A stretch of DNA of 64,000 nt from Polaromonas vacuolata (GTDB lineage Bacteria; Pseudomonadota; Gammaproteobacteria; Burkholderiales; Burkholderiaceae_C). Shown one piece after another: positions 19,390-28,581 of the stretch. The stretch is from positions 3,405,501-3,469,500 of the forward strand of contig NZ_CP051461.1 in NCBI RefSeq assembly GCF_012584515.1, given 5' to 3'. The notes below the pieces were generated by a model. The model was not told where the DNA came from. It ran no database searches and was given only the letters and a program-made list of their open reading frames with translations. How positions within the stretch are numbered: position 1 is the first letter of the stretch; every line of letters starts with the position of its first letter. The translations under genes were made by a program, and so were the position numbers.

Positions 19390-19746
19390 GTCTATTCCTT
19401 TGGTTAGTCGTTACCGCTCTGAGCCATTAAATTTAATTTGCTTGCTAGCGCATACAAAACTGCATACTTTATTGCATACAAAACAGATCGCTCTGAACTG
19501 TATATGCAAAATCTATGCTTGCACCACACCTCAAGGGTAAGTCCTAGGAAAATCAATTCATTTGATCTTCATCGCACTGCTGCCGCTAGGGCGTAAAAGA
19601 CGGATTTATGCTGCATGCATATTTCATGCCGCGATCAAAACTCAGACTGAAGGTTGCGTCGAAAAAGTAGTCTTTATCTGTCTATTTGACATTCACTAAA
19701 GTGCATACAATCATGTTCACAATTTAATAAATGATTAGGGCTTATC
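19390..19746. promoter_or_regulatory. 357-bp divergent intergenic region with repeated GCATAC sites
   Basis: GCATACAAAAC occurs at 19450 and again at 19474 (24 bp apart), with TGCATAC at 19461, TGTATATGCAAA at 19499 and GTGCATACAA at 19701. The core TTGCATACAA is close to a palindrome (TTGYATRCAA) like operators of FCD-type GntR proteins. They lie between the permease and the GntR gene, so they are candidate operators for both. No gene is seen in this stretch. Confidence 0.5.
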
Positions 19747-20499
19747 TTGGCATCCAACATCACAAAGCTAAAAGCTGTCGACTCACTCAAGCAGGTCAAG
19801 CCCGTCAACCGAACGAAGACCAAATCAGCAATTGCTAGCCCGGTGAGCAGCACGCAGCGAATAGTGGCGTCCATCACGACTGCTATTTCTGAGCGCCGCT
19901 TGCGTCCAGGCACCAAGCTGTCCGAGCAAACGATTGCAGACCTGTTTAAGGTCTCGCGCACGCTGGTCAGACAAGCACTTAATCAACTCAGTCGTGATCA
20001 GCTAGTGGTACTTGAACCCTCACGTGGCGCATTCGTTGCCATGCCTTCGGCGCAAGAATCGCGCGAAGTATTCGACATGCGGCGCGTACTCGAATCTGAC
20101 CTGACACGAAAGCTTTGTCCGATCATTACCCACGCACAAATTGCCGAGCTGCGCGCTCACCTTCGCGCGGAAAAAGAGACTCTTGCTCACCCAAATGTGG
20201 CCGGTCGCACCCATATCTTGGGAGACTTTCATGTTGTGCTGGCCATGATGCTGGGCAACACGGTGCTGACCAAAATGCTTTCAGAGTTATTGACCCGTTC
20301 GTCGCTGATAGCCTTGATGTACCAATCCACGCTGTCAGCTACCGAGTCTCAAGAAGAGCATGTCGCCATAGTCGATGCGTTTGAAGCAAGAGACGTCAAG
20401 ACCGCTGTTCGGCTGACACTTAAACACTTAGACCATTTAGAGGCGACCCTGAGGCTAGACCCATTTGCACCTGACTTGTCACAAGTGCTGCGTGTCTAA
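19747..20499 (+). CDS. GntR-family (FCD) transcriptional regulator
   Basis: A 250-residue regulator. TTG at 19747 is the first possible start after an in-frame stop at 19732, and AGGG lies 6 nt upstream. After a basic N-terminal extension comes the GntR winged helix (LRPGTKLSEQTIADLFKVSRT, then RQALNQLSRDQLVVLEPSRGAFV), then an FCD ligand domain (REVFDMRRVLESDLTRKL, metal-type His residues at FHVVLA). It probably senses a purine catabolite and controls the flanking permease and ureide genes. Confidence 0.85.
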   Translation: MASNITKLKAVDSLKQVKPVNRTKTKSAIASPVSSTQRIVASITTAISERRLRPGTKLSEQTIADLFKVSRTLVRQALNQLSRDQLVVLEPSRGAFVAMPSAQESREVFDMRRVLESDLTRKLCPIITHAQIAELRAHLRAEKETLAHPNVAGRTHILGDFHVVLAMMLGNTVLTKMLSELLTRSSLIALMYQSTLSATESQEEHVAIVDAFEARDVKTAVRLTLKHLDHLEATLRLDPFAPDLSQVLRV

Positions 20500-20611
20500 A
20501 CACGCATGACCGTTACCATCCCAAGCGATTGATTTGGCGCATCGCTAATGTTGGGCGGCCAAAAGTCAGCCGTCATTAGTCGTCGAACAACGCATTTGTA
20601 TAGGAATACGC

Positions 20612-22387
20612 ATGATCACATTGGCAGAACTTAACGCCGCAGACGAGACTCAATTTGTGGTTTTGCTCGATGGCAGTTACGAGCACTCACCATGGATAGC
20701 CGAGCGCGCTTGGGCCATGCGCCCATTTAACAGCCTACCTCAACTCAAAAGAGTTCTGGTCGAGGTGGTGCGCGATGCGGACCACGAAGCGCAGTTAGGT
20801 CTGATTCGCGCCCATCCGGAAATCACCGGTAAGTCCATGCCAACTCAAACGCGCACCGCTGAGTCAATCAATGCACAAGCTAAAGCCGGCTTGAGCAACT
20901 GTACGACCGAGGAGTTTTCGCAGCTTCAGCGCATGAACACCGACTACAACACCACGTTCGGTTTCCCTTTCATTCTGGCCCTGCGCGGCCCGCGCAATAC
21001 CAGCCTAAATAAAGCCGAAATCATCGCCACTTTTGAACGCCGATTGAATAACCACCCCGATTTCGAACGCGCCGAATGTTTGCGCAATATTCACCGGATT
21101 GCAGAGATTCGGCTTAACGACAAGTTCGGCTACGAGACGACTTTAGGAAATGATGTGTGGGATTGGTCAGAGCGCCTGTCTCACTTCAGCGACCCCGGCT
21201 ATGCCGAACGCGGCGAACTCAGCGTGACTTACTTAACCGACGCGCACAGGGCTTGCGCAGCACGCCTTGCCCATTGGATGCGGACTGACTGCGGCTTTGA
21301 TTCAGCGGAGATAGACGCCGTCGGTAACGTGGTTGGTGTCTATCACGGCAGCGATCCAAAAGCCAAACGCTTGCTCACCGGCTCACACTACGACACCGTG
21401 CGCAATGGCGGCAAATACGACGGCCGGCTAGGTATTTTTGTGCCCATGATTTGCGTGCGCGAACTGCACCGTCAAGGGCGGCGCTTGCCTTACGCGATAG
21501 AAGTCGTCGGGTTTTCTGAAGAAGAAGGCCAGCGCTATAAAGCCGTGTTCTTAGGCTCAGGCGCATTGACGGGTACCTTCAATCCCGCGTGGCTTGATCA
21601 AAAAGACGTAGACGGCATCACTATGCGCGCCGCCATGGAACACGCTGGCCATTGCCCCGACGACATTGAAAAGCTCAAACGCGATGCCAACCACTACCTC
21701 GGCTTTGTTGAGGTGCATATCGAGCAAGGCCCCGTTTTAAACGCCTTGGATTTACCACTGGGAGTAGTCACATCCATCAACGGCAGCGCACGTTTCCTAG
21801 GCACGATTCAAGGCGTGGCCAGTCACGCTGGCACTACGCCTATGGGCAGTCGGCGCGACGCTGCAACGGCTGCCGCAGAGTTCGCGCTATACGTTGAGAA
21901 ACGCGCTGCCGCCGTGCCAGATTTAGTCGCTACCGTCGGCATGCTGGCAGTACCCAACGGTTCTAACAACGTCGTTCCTGGCCGCTGCAACTTTAGCTTG
22001 GACGTGCGCGCCACCAGCGACGCCGTGCGCGACAGCTGCGCAGCTGACATCGCCAATGAGTTGGCCCAAATTTGTCAGCGACGTGGTCTGTCATTCACGC
22101 TGGAAGAAACCATGGTCGCAGCCGCCGCACCGAGCGCGCCGGCTTGGCAAAAACGTTGGGAAGCTGCGGTTAAGGCGCAAGGCCTGCCGGTTTTCCAAAT
22201 GCCTAGCGGCGCCGGGCACGACGCCATGAAGCTGCACGAAATCATGCCGCAAGCCATGCTCTTTATGCGCGGCCTGAACGCCGGCATTAGCCACAACCCG
22301 TTGGAAGCCATCACCAACGACGACACCGAACTGTGCGTACGCGCATTCCTCAACCTGCTTGACCAACTTGCCACGGAGCTTTCATGA
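20612..22387 (+). CDS. OHCU decarboxylase - allantoate amidohydrolase fusion
   Basis: A 591-residue two-domain enzyme. Residues ~1-165 are OHCU decarboxylase (UraD): catalytic-type His in LIRAHPEITGK, and FGFPFILALRG. Residues ~180-591 are an M20-type allantoate amidohydrolase/carbamoylase (AllC): LTGSHYDTVRNGGKYDGRLG with metal ligands, FSEEEGQRYKAVFLGS, IEQGPVL, GVASHAGTTPMGSRRDA and PSGAGHDA. UraD completes uric acid conversion to S-allantoin, and AllC hydrolyses allantoate, so the fusion joins two steps of purine breakdown. AGGAATA precedes the ATG. It overlaps the next gene by 4 nt. Confidence 0.9.
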   Translation: MITLAELNAADETQFVVLLDGSYEHSPWIAERAWAMRPFNSLPQLKRVLVEVVRDADHEAQLGLIRAHPEITGKSMPTQTRTAESINAQAKAGLSNCTTEEFSQLQRMNTDYNTTFGFPFILALRGPRNTSLNKAEIIATFERRLNNHPDFERAECLRNIHRIAEIRLNDKFGYETTLGNDVWDWSERLSHFSDPGYAERGELSVTYLTDAHRACAARLAHWMRTDCGFDSAEIDAVGNVVGVYHGSDPKAKRLLTGSHYDTVRNGGKYDGRLGIFVPMICVRELHRQGRRLPYAIEVVGFSEEEGQRYKAVFLGSGALTGTFNPAWLDQKDVDGITMRAAMEHAGHCPDDIEKLKRDANHYLGFVEVHIEQGPVLNALDLPLGVVTSINGSARFLGTIQGVASHAGTTPMGSRRDAATAAAEFALYVEKRAAAVPDLVATVGMLAVPNGSNNVVPGRCNFSLDVRATSDAVRDSCAADIANELAQICQRRGLSFTLEETMVAAAAPSAPAWQKRWEAAVKAQGLPVFQMPSGAGHDAMKLHEIMPQAMLFMRGLNAGISHNPLEAITNDDTELCVRAFLNLLDQLATELS

Positions 22388-23649
22388 ATTCAGACGCGCA
22401 CTACACCGCCATAGACACTTGGGTAGACGCCCACTTTGATGAAGAGGTGAAGTTTCTTCAAGAACTCGTTCGCGTCCCGACCGATACCCCGCCGGGCAAC
22501 AACGCGCCGCATGCCGAGCGCACCGCAGAGTTACTAGCTGGCATGGGACTGGCGGCAGAAAAACACGTCGTGCCAGAAAAAGACGTACTCGCAGCAGGCC
22601 TGCAAAGCATCACCAACCTCATCGTGCGCAGGCGCTATGGCGATGGTGGCAAGACGATCGCCTTGAACGCGCATGGCGACGTCGTGCCGCCGGGTGAAGG
22701 CTGGACGCACGACCCTTACGGCGGCGAAATCGTTGACGGAAAAATCTATGGCCGTGCGACCGCTGTGAGTAAATGCGACATGGCTAGTTTCGCGTTTGCG
22801 CTGCGTGCCCTCGAATCCCTAGACGTCAAGCTTTCCGGCAGCATAGAGCTGCACTTCACTTATGACGAAGAGTATGGCGGCGTAGTCGGCCCAGAATGGC
22901 TTTTGAGCCAAGGCTTGACGAAACCCGATCTGATGATAGCTGCCGGTTTTAGCTACCAAGTGATAGTGGCGCACAACGGTTGCTTGCAACTAGAAGTCAG
23001 CGTTCACGGCGATATGGCGCACGCCGCTATTCCCGACAGTGGCACGGATGCCTTGCAAGCGGCTGTGCATATTCTCAATGCGCTATACGCGCTAAATCAC
23101 GACTATCTATTGGTTAAGTCCGAGGTCGAGGGCATTACCCACCCCTACCTAAACGTGGGGCAGATCACGGGCGGCACCAACACCAACGTTATTCCGGGAA
23201 CAGTCACTTTCAAAGTCGATAGACGCATGATTCCTGAAGAAGACCCGGTAGCAGTCGAAGCCAGCCTACGACGCAGCATAGAACAAGCCGCAGCGAGTTT
23301 TCAGCCGCCGCGTGGCGGACGCGACATCAAAGTAGAGATTCGGCGTTTGCTGCTGTCGCGCGCCATGAAACCCTTGGCGGGCAACCAGCCCTTGGTAGAG
23401 GCGCTACAAAAGCATGCAGAAACAGTTTTTGGTGAAGCTATTCCAGCTCTAGGAACGCCGCTCTACACCGACGTTCGCTTGTACGTGGAGCGCGGAATTC
23501 CCGGTGTGATTTATGGCGCAGGTCCACGCACAGTGCTTGAATCCCACGCCAAGCGTGCTGACGAACGCCTGGACCTAGAAGATCTGCGCCGGGCCACCAA
23601 GGTAGTGGCCCGCAGCTTGTTAGACCTGAGCATTGCGCAGAAAAACTAG
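22384..23649 (+). CDS. M20-family amidohydrolase/deacylase
   Basis: A 421-residue zinc hydrolase of the ArgE/DapE group. Seen: LNAHGDVVPPGEGW (metal His, catalytic Asp), GRATAVSKCDMASFAFAL, FTYDEEYGGVVGPEWL (catalytic and metal Glu), VHGDMAHAAIPDSGTDAL in the dimerisation domain, and an SHAKRADERL late His motif. The ATG overlaps the fusion gene stop, so it belongs to the same purine/ureide operon. A role on a ureido or carbamoyl intermediate is inferred; acetylornithine deacetylase activity is a family alternative. Confidence 0.82.
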   Translation: MNSDAHYTAIDTWVDAHFDEEVKFLQELVRVPTDTPPGNNAPHAERTAELLAGMGLAAEKHVVPEKDVLAAGLQSITNLIVRRRYGDGGKTIALNAHGDVVPPGEGWTHDPYGGEIVDGKIYGRATAVSKCDMASFAFALRALESLDVKLSGSIELHFTYDEEYGGVVGPEWLLSQGLTKPDLMIAAGFSYQVIVAHNGCLQLEVSVHGDMAHAAIPDSGTDALQAAVHILNALYALNHDYLLVKSEVEGITHPYLNVGQITGGTNTNVIPGTVTFKVDRRMIPEEDPVAVEASLRRSIEQAAASFQPPRGGRDIKVEIRRLLLSRAMKPLAGNQPLVEALQKHAETVFGEAIPALGTPLYTDVRLYVERGIPGVIYGAGPRTVLESHAKRADERLDLEDLRRATKVVARSLLDLSIAQKN

Positions 23650-23750
23650 TGTTGTCTGCCCCAACTTCTGCGAAGCAGCCGTTGAAAGTGGGGCACGATA
23701 TCTAATCTGAAAAAGGCAAAACTGGTGTTTAAATCTCAACCCAGCTTAAG

Positions 23751-23780
23751 CCACCTCAAGCCACCTCAAGCCACCTCAGA
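23751..23780. repeat. Three 10-bp tandem repeats
   Basis: CCACCTCAAG occurs twice and CCACCTCAGA once in a row between the convergent ends of the M20 gene and a sensor kinase gene. Short, probably neutral; no hairpin is formed. Confidence 0.7.
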
Positions 23781-23783
23781 CCA

Positions 23784-25115
23784 TCAAGCGATCTTTAAGG
23801 ACAAACCAATCGACGTCTCGCCATCGACCGACTGCGCAAAAGGCTGACCTCCATGCATGCGCGCAATAGTGGCGACTATGGCCAGACCCAAACCGTGATT
23901 ACTGCCGGTCTGTACGCGTGATGGATCGGCACGGTAGAAGCGGTTAAATAGGTGCGGCAGATGTTCTTCGCCGATCGCTTGACCGCGATTCACCACAGCC
24001 AATCCGACCAGACCCGCGCCCTGTTGCGTGAGCTCAATACGAACCGTGCTGCCAGTTTCTGCATAACGGGTAGCATTACCTAAAAGGTTGGAGATTGCCC
24101 GTTTGATGAGCGGGACATCAAATTCTCCCGCCACATCACCGACCAGCTTGACCTGCAATGAGGCGTCCGACAAGGCCGCTTCATGGTAGTCAACAACATC
24201 ATCAACAACGGCGGCCAAACTCGGCACAAGTGTGCGCCGCGCATTAGAGCCGCGCTCTGATTGCGACAGGAAAAGCATGTCTTTGATGATGGCCGACATG
24301 CGGTGCAAATCCTCTAAATTAGAGCCCAGCATATCGCGCGATTCTTCAGAGTAGCCCTCCTTGCGCAACACCAGTTCAGTGCTTGTTATCAAGATCGATA
24401 GCGGCGTATTTAGCTCATGCGCAACGTCAGAATTAAAACCCTCCATCTGCTCATAGGCATGCTCTAGTCGGTCTAATAATGCATTGAATTGCTCAACCAG
24501 CGGTTGTAACTCACCCGGCTGAGCCGAACCATCAAGTCGTTTGCAGCGCATGTCTGCGGCTAGGCCTTTGGTTTGATCGACCAGTTGCTGCAGCGGCGCA
24601 TGTCCCCAACGGACAATCAAAAACCCACCCGCAGACACAATCATTGCGCCAAACAGTGCGATTGCAGCCAAAGTCGCCGCCAAACGACTTAAGAGTCTGT
24701 CGTCAGCACTGGTATCCATCGCTAACTTTGCGGTCAAGTCGCCATACACATCCGATGGCGAAGACAATAAAAATTTCACAGTATGCGCACGTTCGACGTG
24801 CGCTTTAATATGTTTGCAGCTATAAATTAATTGATCATTTTGCTCGCGTAACTCAAGCACCAGATCGGTATGACCTGAAAAATAATCATCTAAGCGGTGC
24901 GTTAACTTGGAGACATCGCCGTCAGCCCAGGCCTCATCTAACAAATGAGTGACGACAGCTTGCTTTTGCAGCAGTGAGGTGGCTTGCCTTGCCTCTAAAC
25001 TCATGGCTATCGTCATGTATAGCGCTACTGATACCAGCGCTAAGCCGATAAAAGTTTGAATAGCAAACCAAGTTGAGAGTCGACGGTCTAACGACCAATT
25101 TGCCTTGTGCTTCAC
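23784..25115 (-). CDS. Heavy-metal-type sensor histidine kinase (CusS/IrlS-like)
   Basis: A 443-residue membrane kinase starting with GTG that overlaps the regulator stop as GTGA. Helices lie at about 17-39 and 146-168 around a ~105-residue periplasmic domain; a HAMP region follows; HisKA has His233 in FNSDVAHELNTPLSIL, a form typical of the CusS/CzcS/IrlS heavy-metal group; NLLGNATRYA and NHGLGLAIVATIARMHGG complete the ATPase. Metal sensing is inferred from subfamily only; no metal efflux gene is in the window. Confidence 0.83.
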   Translation of the reverse strand: MKHKANWSLDRRLSTWFAIQTFIGLALVSVALYMTIAMSLEARQATSLLQKQAVVTHLLDEAWADGDVSKLTHRLDDYFSGHTDLVLELREQNDQLIYSCKHIKAHVERAHTVKFLLSSPSDVYGDLTAKLAMDTSADDRLLSRLAATLAAIALFGAMIVSAGGFLIVRWGHAPLQQLVDQTKGLAADMRCKRLDGSAQPGELQPLVEQFNALLDRLEHAYEQMEGFNSDVAHELNTPLSILITSTELVLRKEGYSEESRDMLGSNLEDLHRMSAIIKDMLFLSQSERGSNARRTLVPSLAAVVDDVVDYHEAALSDASLQVKLVGDVAGEFDVPLIKRAISNLLGNATRYAETGSTVRIELTQQGAGLVGLAVVNRGQAIGEEHLPHLFNRFYRADPSRVQTGSNHGLGLAIVATIARMHGGQPFAQSVDGETSIGLSLKIA

Positions 25116-25798
25116 GAGGGCCTGTCTTCCAGTATGTAACCCATACCGCGTATGGTGTGCAGCAGCGGACGCTCAAAGGGAATATCAAGTTTGCCGCGTA
25201 ACCTGCGCACAGCAACCTCAACCACATTGGTTTCACTGTCGAAGTTCATATCCCAAACCTGCTCAGCAATCTGGGTGCGGGACAACACCTCGCCTTGGCG
25301 GCGCAGCAGTAAAGAGAGCAAATTAAACTCTTTTGCAGTGAGATCTAAACGTTGGTTGGCGCGAGTCGCTTTACGGCGCAGAAGGTCAACCTCTAAATCA
25401 GCCAATTTAAGCATTGTGACTTCAGCCGGCGTCTGTCCAGCGGTGACACGACGCATCAGCACTTTAACGCGCGCCACTAATTCAGAAAAAGCGAAGGGCT
25501 TACCGAGGTAATCATCAGCCCCGCCTTGCAGGCCACTGACACGATCTTCGACACGGCTAAGGGCGGTGAGCATTAGCACCGGCGTCTGCTTGCTTTGCCG
25601 GAGAGCTGCTAAAACTCCAATGCCGTTGATACCCGGGAGCATTCTGTCCAGCACTATGACGTCGTAATCGCCTTCGACGGCGAGGTGCAAACCATCTATC
25701 CCATTGTGGGCGACATCAACGGTAAAGCCCTCCTCCGTTAAACCTTTGCGCAGGTACTCGGCGAGCTTGACCTCATCTTCAATTACTAGAATTTTCAT
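25112..25798 (-). CDS. Heavy-metal-type response regulator (CusR/IrlR-like)
   Basis: A 228-residue OmpR-family regulator with phospho-acceptor Asp51 (VIVLDRMLPG), KPFAFSELVARV, the DNA-binding segment DLTAKEFNLLSLLLRRQGEVLSR and the C-terminal HTIRGMGYILED. It is divergent from a small secreted protein gene, and the 157-bp gap holds a CusR-like box (TTACAANNATGTCA). The same box recurs before the second copy of that gene, so both paralogues are probable targets. Confidence 0.88.
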   Translation of the reverse strand: MKILVIEDEVKLAEYLRKGLTEEGFTVDVAHNGIDGLHLAVEGDYDVIVLDRMLPGINGIGVLAALRQSKQTPVLMLTALSRVEDRVSGLQGGADDYLGKPFAFSELVARVKVLMRRVTAGQTPAEVTMLKLADLEVDLLRRKATRANQRLDLTAKEFNLLSLLLRRQGEVLSRTQIAEQVWDMNFDSETNVVEVAVRRLRGKLDIPFERPLLHTIRGMGYILEDRPS

Positions 25799-25831
25799 AC
25801 CTTCATTGTGGCGTAAGCCGGACCATTAGCC

Positions 25832-25884
25832 GATTACAAATATGTCATCTGGCTGTTGGTGTTCTGTCGAGCGTGGTTTTATAA
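25832..25884 (+). promoter_or_regulatory. CusR-like box and promoter of the first small secreted protein
   Basis: TTACAAATATGTCA (25834-25847) matches the known CusR half-site layout TGACAAnnTTGTCA in 10 of 12 defined positions. Nine nt downstream is TTGGTG (25856-25861), and 17 bp further TTATAA (25879-25884), a normal -35/-10 pair. Bases 25832-25871 are identical to 27987-28026, in front of the paralogue. Activation by the adjacent divergent regulator is inferred. Confidence 0.6.
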
Positions 25885-25955
25885 ACTACAACCCATGCAG
25901 AAAAGCATAAGCACAGCAAACAGCTGAGTCCCATTTGAATCAACAGGAAATTATC

Positions 25956-26384
25956 ATGAACATTCGTAAATCACTCATTCTTTCTTTAACCGTTGCCGCT
26001 TTCGCAGTGCCAGGTATTTCGTCTGCCGCAACAGCATACAACACCGGTGCTATGTCTTACAAAGAGAACTCGCAAAATTCTAAGACTCGTGCGGAAGTAA
26101 TTCGCGAACTAGAAGCCTCCCGCAAAGACGGTACATTTGAAAATAATGTGAGTAGAGAATACCCTAAGACACAACAGTCACTAGGATCAGAGAAGACTAG
26201 AGTGCAAGTTTTAAGCGAATTAAAAGCCGCTCGTCTTAACGGTACATTCGACAGCAACATAGAGAAAAATTACGGCATGGCTCAAAAGTTTTCCTCTACA
26301 AGCGACACAAGAATACAAGTTAAGCAGAATCTAGCAATTGCCCGCGCTGACGGTCAGATTCAGGACAACATCAGCAGAAACTAA
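25956..26384 (+). CDS. Small secreted protein with three TRxxVxxEL repeats (DUF4148-like), copy 1
   Basis: A 142-residue protein from the ATG at 25956. The signal peptide is NIRKSLILSLTVAAFAVPGISSA. The mature part has three ~35-residue repeats built on KTRAEVIRELEASRKDGTF, KTRVQVLSELKAARLNGTF and DTRIQVKQNLAIARADGQI, each followed by an N-N-[VI]-S/E-[RK] end. The T-R-x-x-V-x-x-E-L-x-x-A pattern resembles Burkholderiales DUF4148 periplasmic proteins, whose function is unknown. Its promoter is shared in design with copy 2 at 28111. Confidence 0.75.
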   Translation: MNIRKSLILSLTVAAFAVPGISSAATAYNTGAMSYKENSQNSKTRAEVIRELEASRKDGTFENNVSREYPKTQQSLGSEKTRVQVLSELKAARLNGTFDSNIEKNYGMAQKFSSTSDTRIQVKQNLAIARADGQIQDNISRN

Positions 26385-26440
26385 TCTGTCTTAAAACGCA
26401 TTTGAATCGGGACAAATCTGTCCCCTGATTTAATTTAATA

Positions 26441-26488
26441 AATGGTTGAGTAAGCTAGGATCGCAAGCATCCTAGCCACTCAGCCATT
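26441..26488 (+). terminator. Terminator-like hairpin after copy 1
   Basis: AATGGTTGAGT pairs with ACTCAGCCATT and an inner CTAGGAT/ATCCTAG stem adds to it, giving a long imperfect hairpin 56 nt after the stop. Only a short T run follows. A similar hairpin follows copy 2, so it is part of the duplicated unit. Confidence 0.55.
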
Positions 26489-27048
26489 TTGGCTGTATGC
26501 ATCAAAATAGCACAGAAATATCAGACTCTAAATAACATAGGTCAAACAATTTTTTGTGGCGCATGACTAAAAGTGAAATTTCGGAAACACCGAGTCAATG
26601 TCTATTAAATACTCGCTCAAGAGTGCGCCGCCACAGCACGAAGCGTAGTAGTCACCGCCATCAATTACCGGTGATTCAAAGCACAGCAAGCAGCTTTCAC
26701 GCGGCGAGAACATAAGCCCCAATACGCTTGCACTACGTTCTAAAAACAGCTACCAGTCAAAACTCACTCAAAAAAAGAGTGGTGAACGAATTGCAAGAAA
26801 AATTAATTAACACCTTTATTAAGCATCTCCGCGATCGCACGCTATGGTTCAAGCAAGGCCAAAAATGCTTGATATAAATAACCTAACTTAAAGTAGTTCA
26901 CAGGTCTACCATTGCTACCACCAACCCTTTACAGCACTTAAATCTTAGCGTTAGACAGTGCGTGATTAGCGATGGTGCGCTATCACTTTGGCTAAAGAGA
27001 ATAAAGCGAGGAAATAATAATTACAGCACGACTTAAAAGATCGGCGCG

Positions 27049-27135
27049 AGTGAAGATTCAAGAATAAAAATTAAGCAGAAGCTAGCGGTTGCACGCGTTA
27101 ACGGTCAAATTTAAGACAACATCAACAAAAAATAA
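27049..27135 (+). pseudogene. Remnant of a third copy of the small secreted protein gene
   Basis: The frame reads SEDSRIKIKQKLAVARVNGQI, stop, DNINKK, stop. It aligns with the C-terminal repeat of copy 1 (SDTRIQVKQNLAIARADGQIQDNISRN). A TAA replaces the Gln codon and no start or signal peptide remains, so this is a decayed paralogue. Confidence 0.75.
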
Positions 27136-27609
27136 ATTGTTCTTAAACAATTGGGCAATCAGGTAAAAATTATTTCAAGTTTTAACTTAAAACTAAAATA
27201 ATTCGGCGACCAAGACGTAGGCGCATCTTAATCACTCAATCGCATCGTCTATGTAGTTCAAAATAGACTGGGCACATCAGGCCGCAAAAGATAGTCAACA
27301 CATATTTTTTGCACTGTGCATCACTGCCTTGATGACATTAACAAAACATTGCGTCAAAACACACTCTGCGCAACTCAGGGTCCTGATACTACCAAAACAT
27401 GTGTTGCAGTCAGCGCAGTATCCAGCAGAGATTCGAAGCACTGCACGCGCTTTCAGCGAACTGATTTCTGCGCCATCAAATAAAGTTGTAATTCGTACTT
27501 GAATCGACCAAGAATAAAAATTTATTTGGCGTATAACAGTCTAAAAAAGCACATGCCAGCGGCAATCTGATTACCTACAACGCCATATCTACATAACATT
27601 AGTTGTAGT

Positions 27610-27642
27610 TAAGAGGTAAGAGGTAAGAGATAAGAGATAAGA
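27610..27642. repeat. 7-bp tandem repeat
   Basis: Two TAAGAGG units, two TAAGAGA units and a partial TAAGA follow each other in a non-coding stretch. No gene overlaps it. Confidence 0.8.
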
Positions 27643-27769
27643 CAAAAAATGCTAGTCGTAGAGCTAATGCGTCAGTCCGCTGCCCGCATGTGCAACGCAA
27701 TAAATTGCAAAGGCATGAATTAAAGCGAGTGCTTCAAACAATAGTTATTAAAAGACAAAGTCCGATAGT

Positions 27770-27824
27770 ATTCAAACTGCATTCAAATAGCATTCAAAAT
27801 TCATTCAGATAGCACTTCAGACTT
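27770..27824. repeat. Five 11-bp direct repeats upstream of copy 2
   Basis: ATTCAAACTGC, ATTCAAATAGC, ATTCAAAATTC, ATTCAGATAGC and ACTTCAGACTT follow with an exact 11-bp period, ending about 165 bp before the CusR-like box of copy 2. One helical turn per unit is the spacing of OmpR/PhoB-type sites. No equivalent is seen before copy 1. The last unit overlaps 14 nt (27812-27825) matching the IS30 tip found elsewhere in the window. Confidence 0.6.
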
Positions 27825-27986
27825 GGCAGCAGAGCATCGCGAAAAGTGGCCCACCCAGTCAATATTTGTTCAGCGCGGCCGATAACGCAGATCAGCCTCT
27901 TTTGGGTGCGAAGAAACCAGTATTACCTCAGCAGCAATGACTGAAATGTTGGCCTTTGCATTTTCAAATAAAGCAGAAAATACATA

Positions 27987-28039
27987 GATTACAAATATGT
28001 CATCTGGCTGTTGGTGTTCTGTCGAGGATGCTTTTATAA
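27987..28039 (+). promoter_or_regulatory. CusR-like box and promoter of copy 2
   Basis: The box TTACAAATATGTCA is at 27989-28002, TTGGTG at 28011-28016 and TTATAA at 28034-28039 with a 17-bp spacer. The first 40 bases are identical to the copy 1 promoter, while flanking DNA has diverged, consistent with selection on the site or recent duplication. Confidence 0.6.
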
Positions 28040-28110
28040 ACTACAACATATGCAATAAAGCATAACCGCAGCAAACCGCTACGGCTCACTTGACCCAATA
28101 GGACCCTATC

Positions 28111-28524
28111 ATGAACATTCGTAAATCACTCATTCTTTCTTTAACTATTGCCGCTTTCGCAGTACCAGGCATTTCGTCAGCCATGTCTTCACACACTACC
28201 GGTGGCATGTCGCAAAATTCTAATACTCGTGCAGAAGTAATTCACGCACTGGAAGCTGCCCGCAAAGATGGCTCATTGGTGAACAATGTGAGTAGAAGTG
28301 ATCCTACAACTCAGCAGTCTTTAGGATCGGAAAACACCCGGGCGCAAATTTCGCAGGAACTGCAAGCCGCCCGTGTTAACGGCTCATTGGTAGACAATGT
28401 GGAGAAAAGCTATTCCATGGTTCAAAAAAATGCTAGTTCAGACCAGACAAGAATGCAAGTCAAACAAGAGCTAACAGTTGCTCGTGCTGACGGCGAAGTC
28501 AAAAACAACATAAGCAGAAACTAA
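28111..28524 (+). CDS. Small secreted protein with three TRxxVxxEL repeats (DUF4148-like), copy 2
   Basis: A 137-residue paralogue of the product at 25956. The signal peptide differs by one residue (SLTIAAFAV). Repeats are NTRAEVIHALEAARKDGSL, NTRAQISQELQAARVNGSL and QTRMQVKQELTVARADGEV, each ending near N-N-[VI]. Most differences between copies keep the repeat frame, so both appear functional. Regulation by the neighbouring metal-type two-component system is inferred from the shared promoter. Biochemical role unknown. Confidence 0.75.
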   Translation: MNIRKSLILSLTIAAFAVPGISSAMSSHTTGGMSQNSNTRAEVIHALEAARKDGSLVNNVSRSDPTTQQSLGSENTRAQISQELQAARVNGSLVDNVEKSYSMVQKNASSDQTRMQVKQELTVARADGEVKNNISRN

Positions 28525-28581
28525 ATCAGTTTTAAAGCTTTAAATCAGGAATAAATTAATTACTGGTTTTAAATTTAAAAA

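Larger units (their letters stand above)
26385..28110. other. 1.7-kb region without an intact gene, containing decayed repeats
   Basis: No frame here looks real. The stretch holds the hairpin of copy 1 (26441-26488), a decayed third gene copy (27049-27135), a 7-bp tandem repeat (27610-27642), five 11-bp repeats (27770-27824) and the promoter of copy 2. Short similarities to the flanks of both copies suggest repeated duplication followed by decay. Confidence 0.6.
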
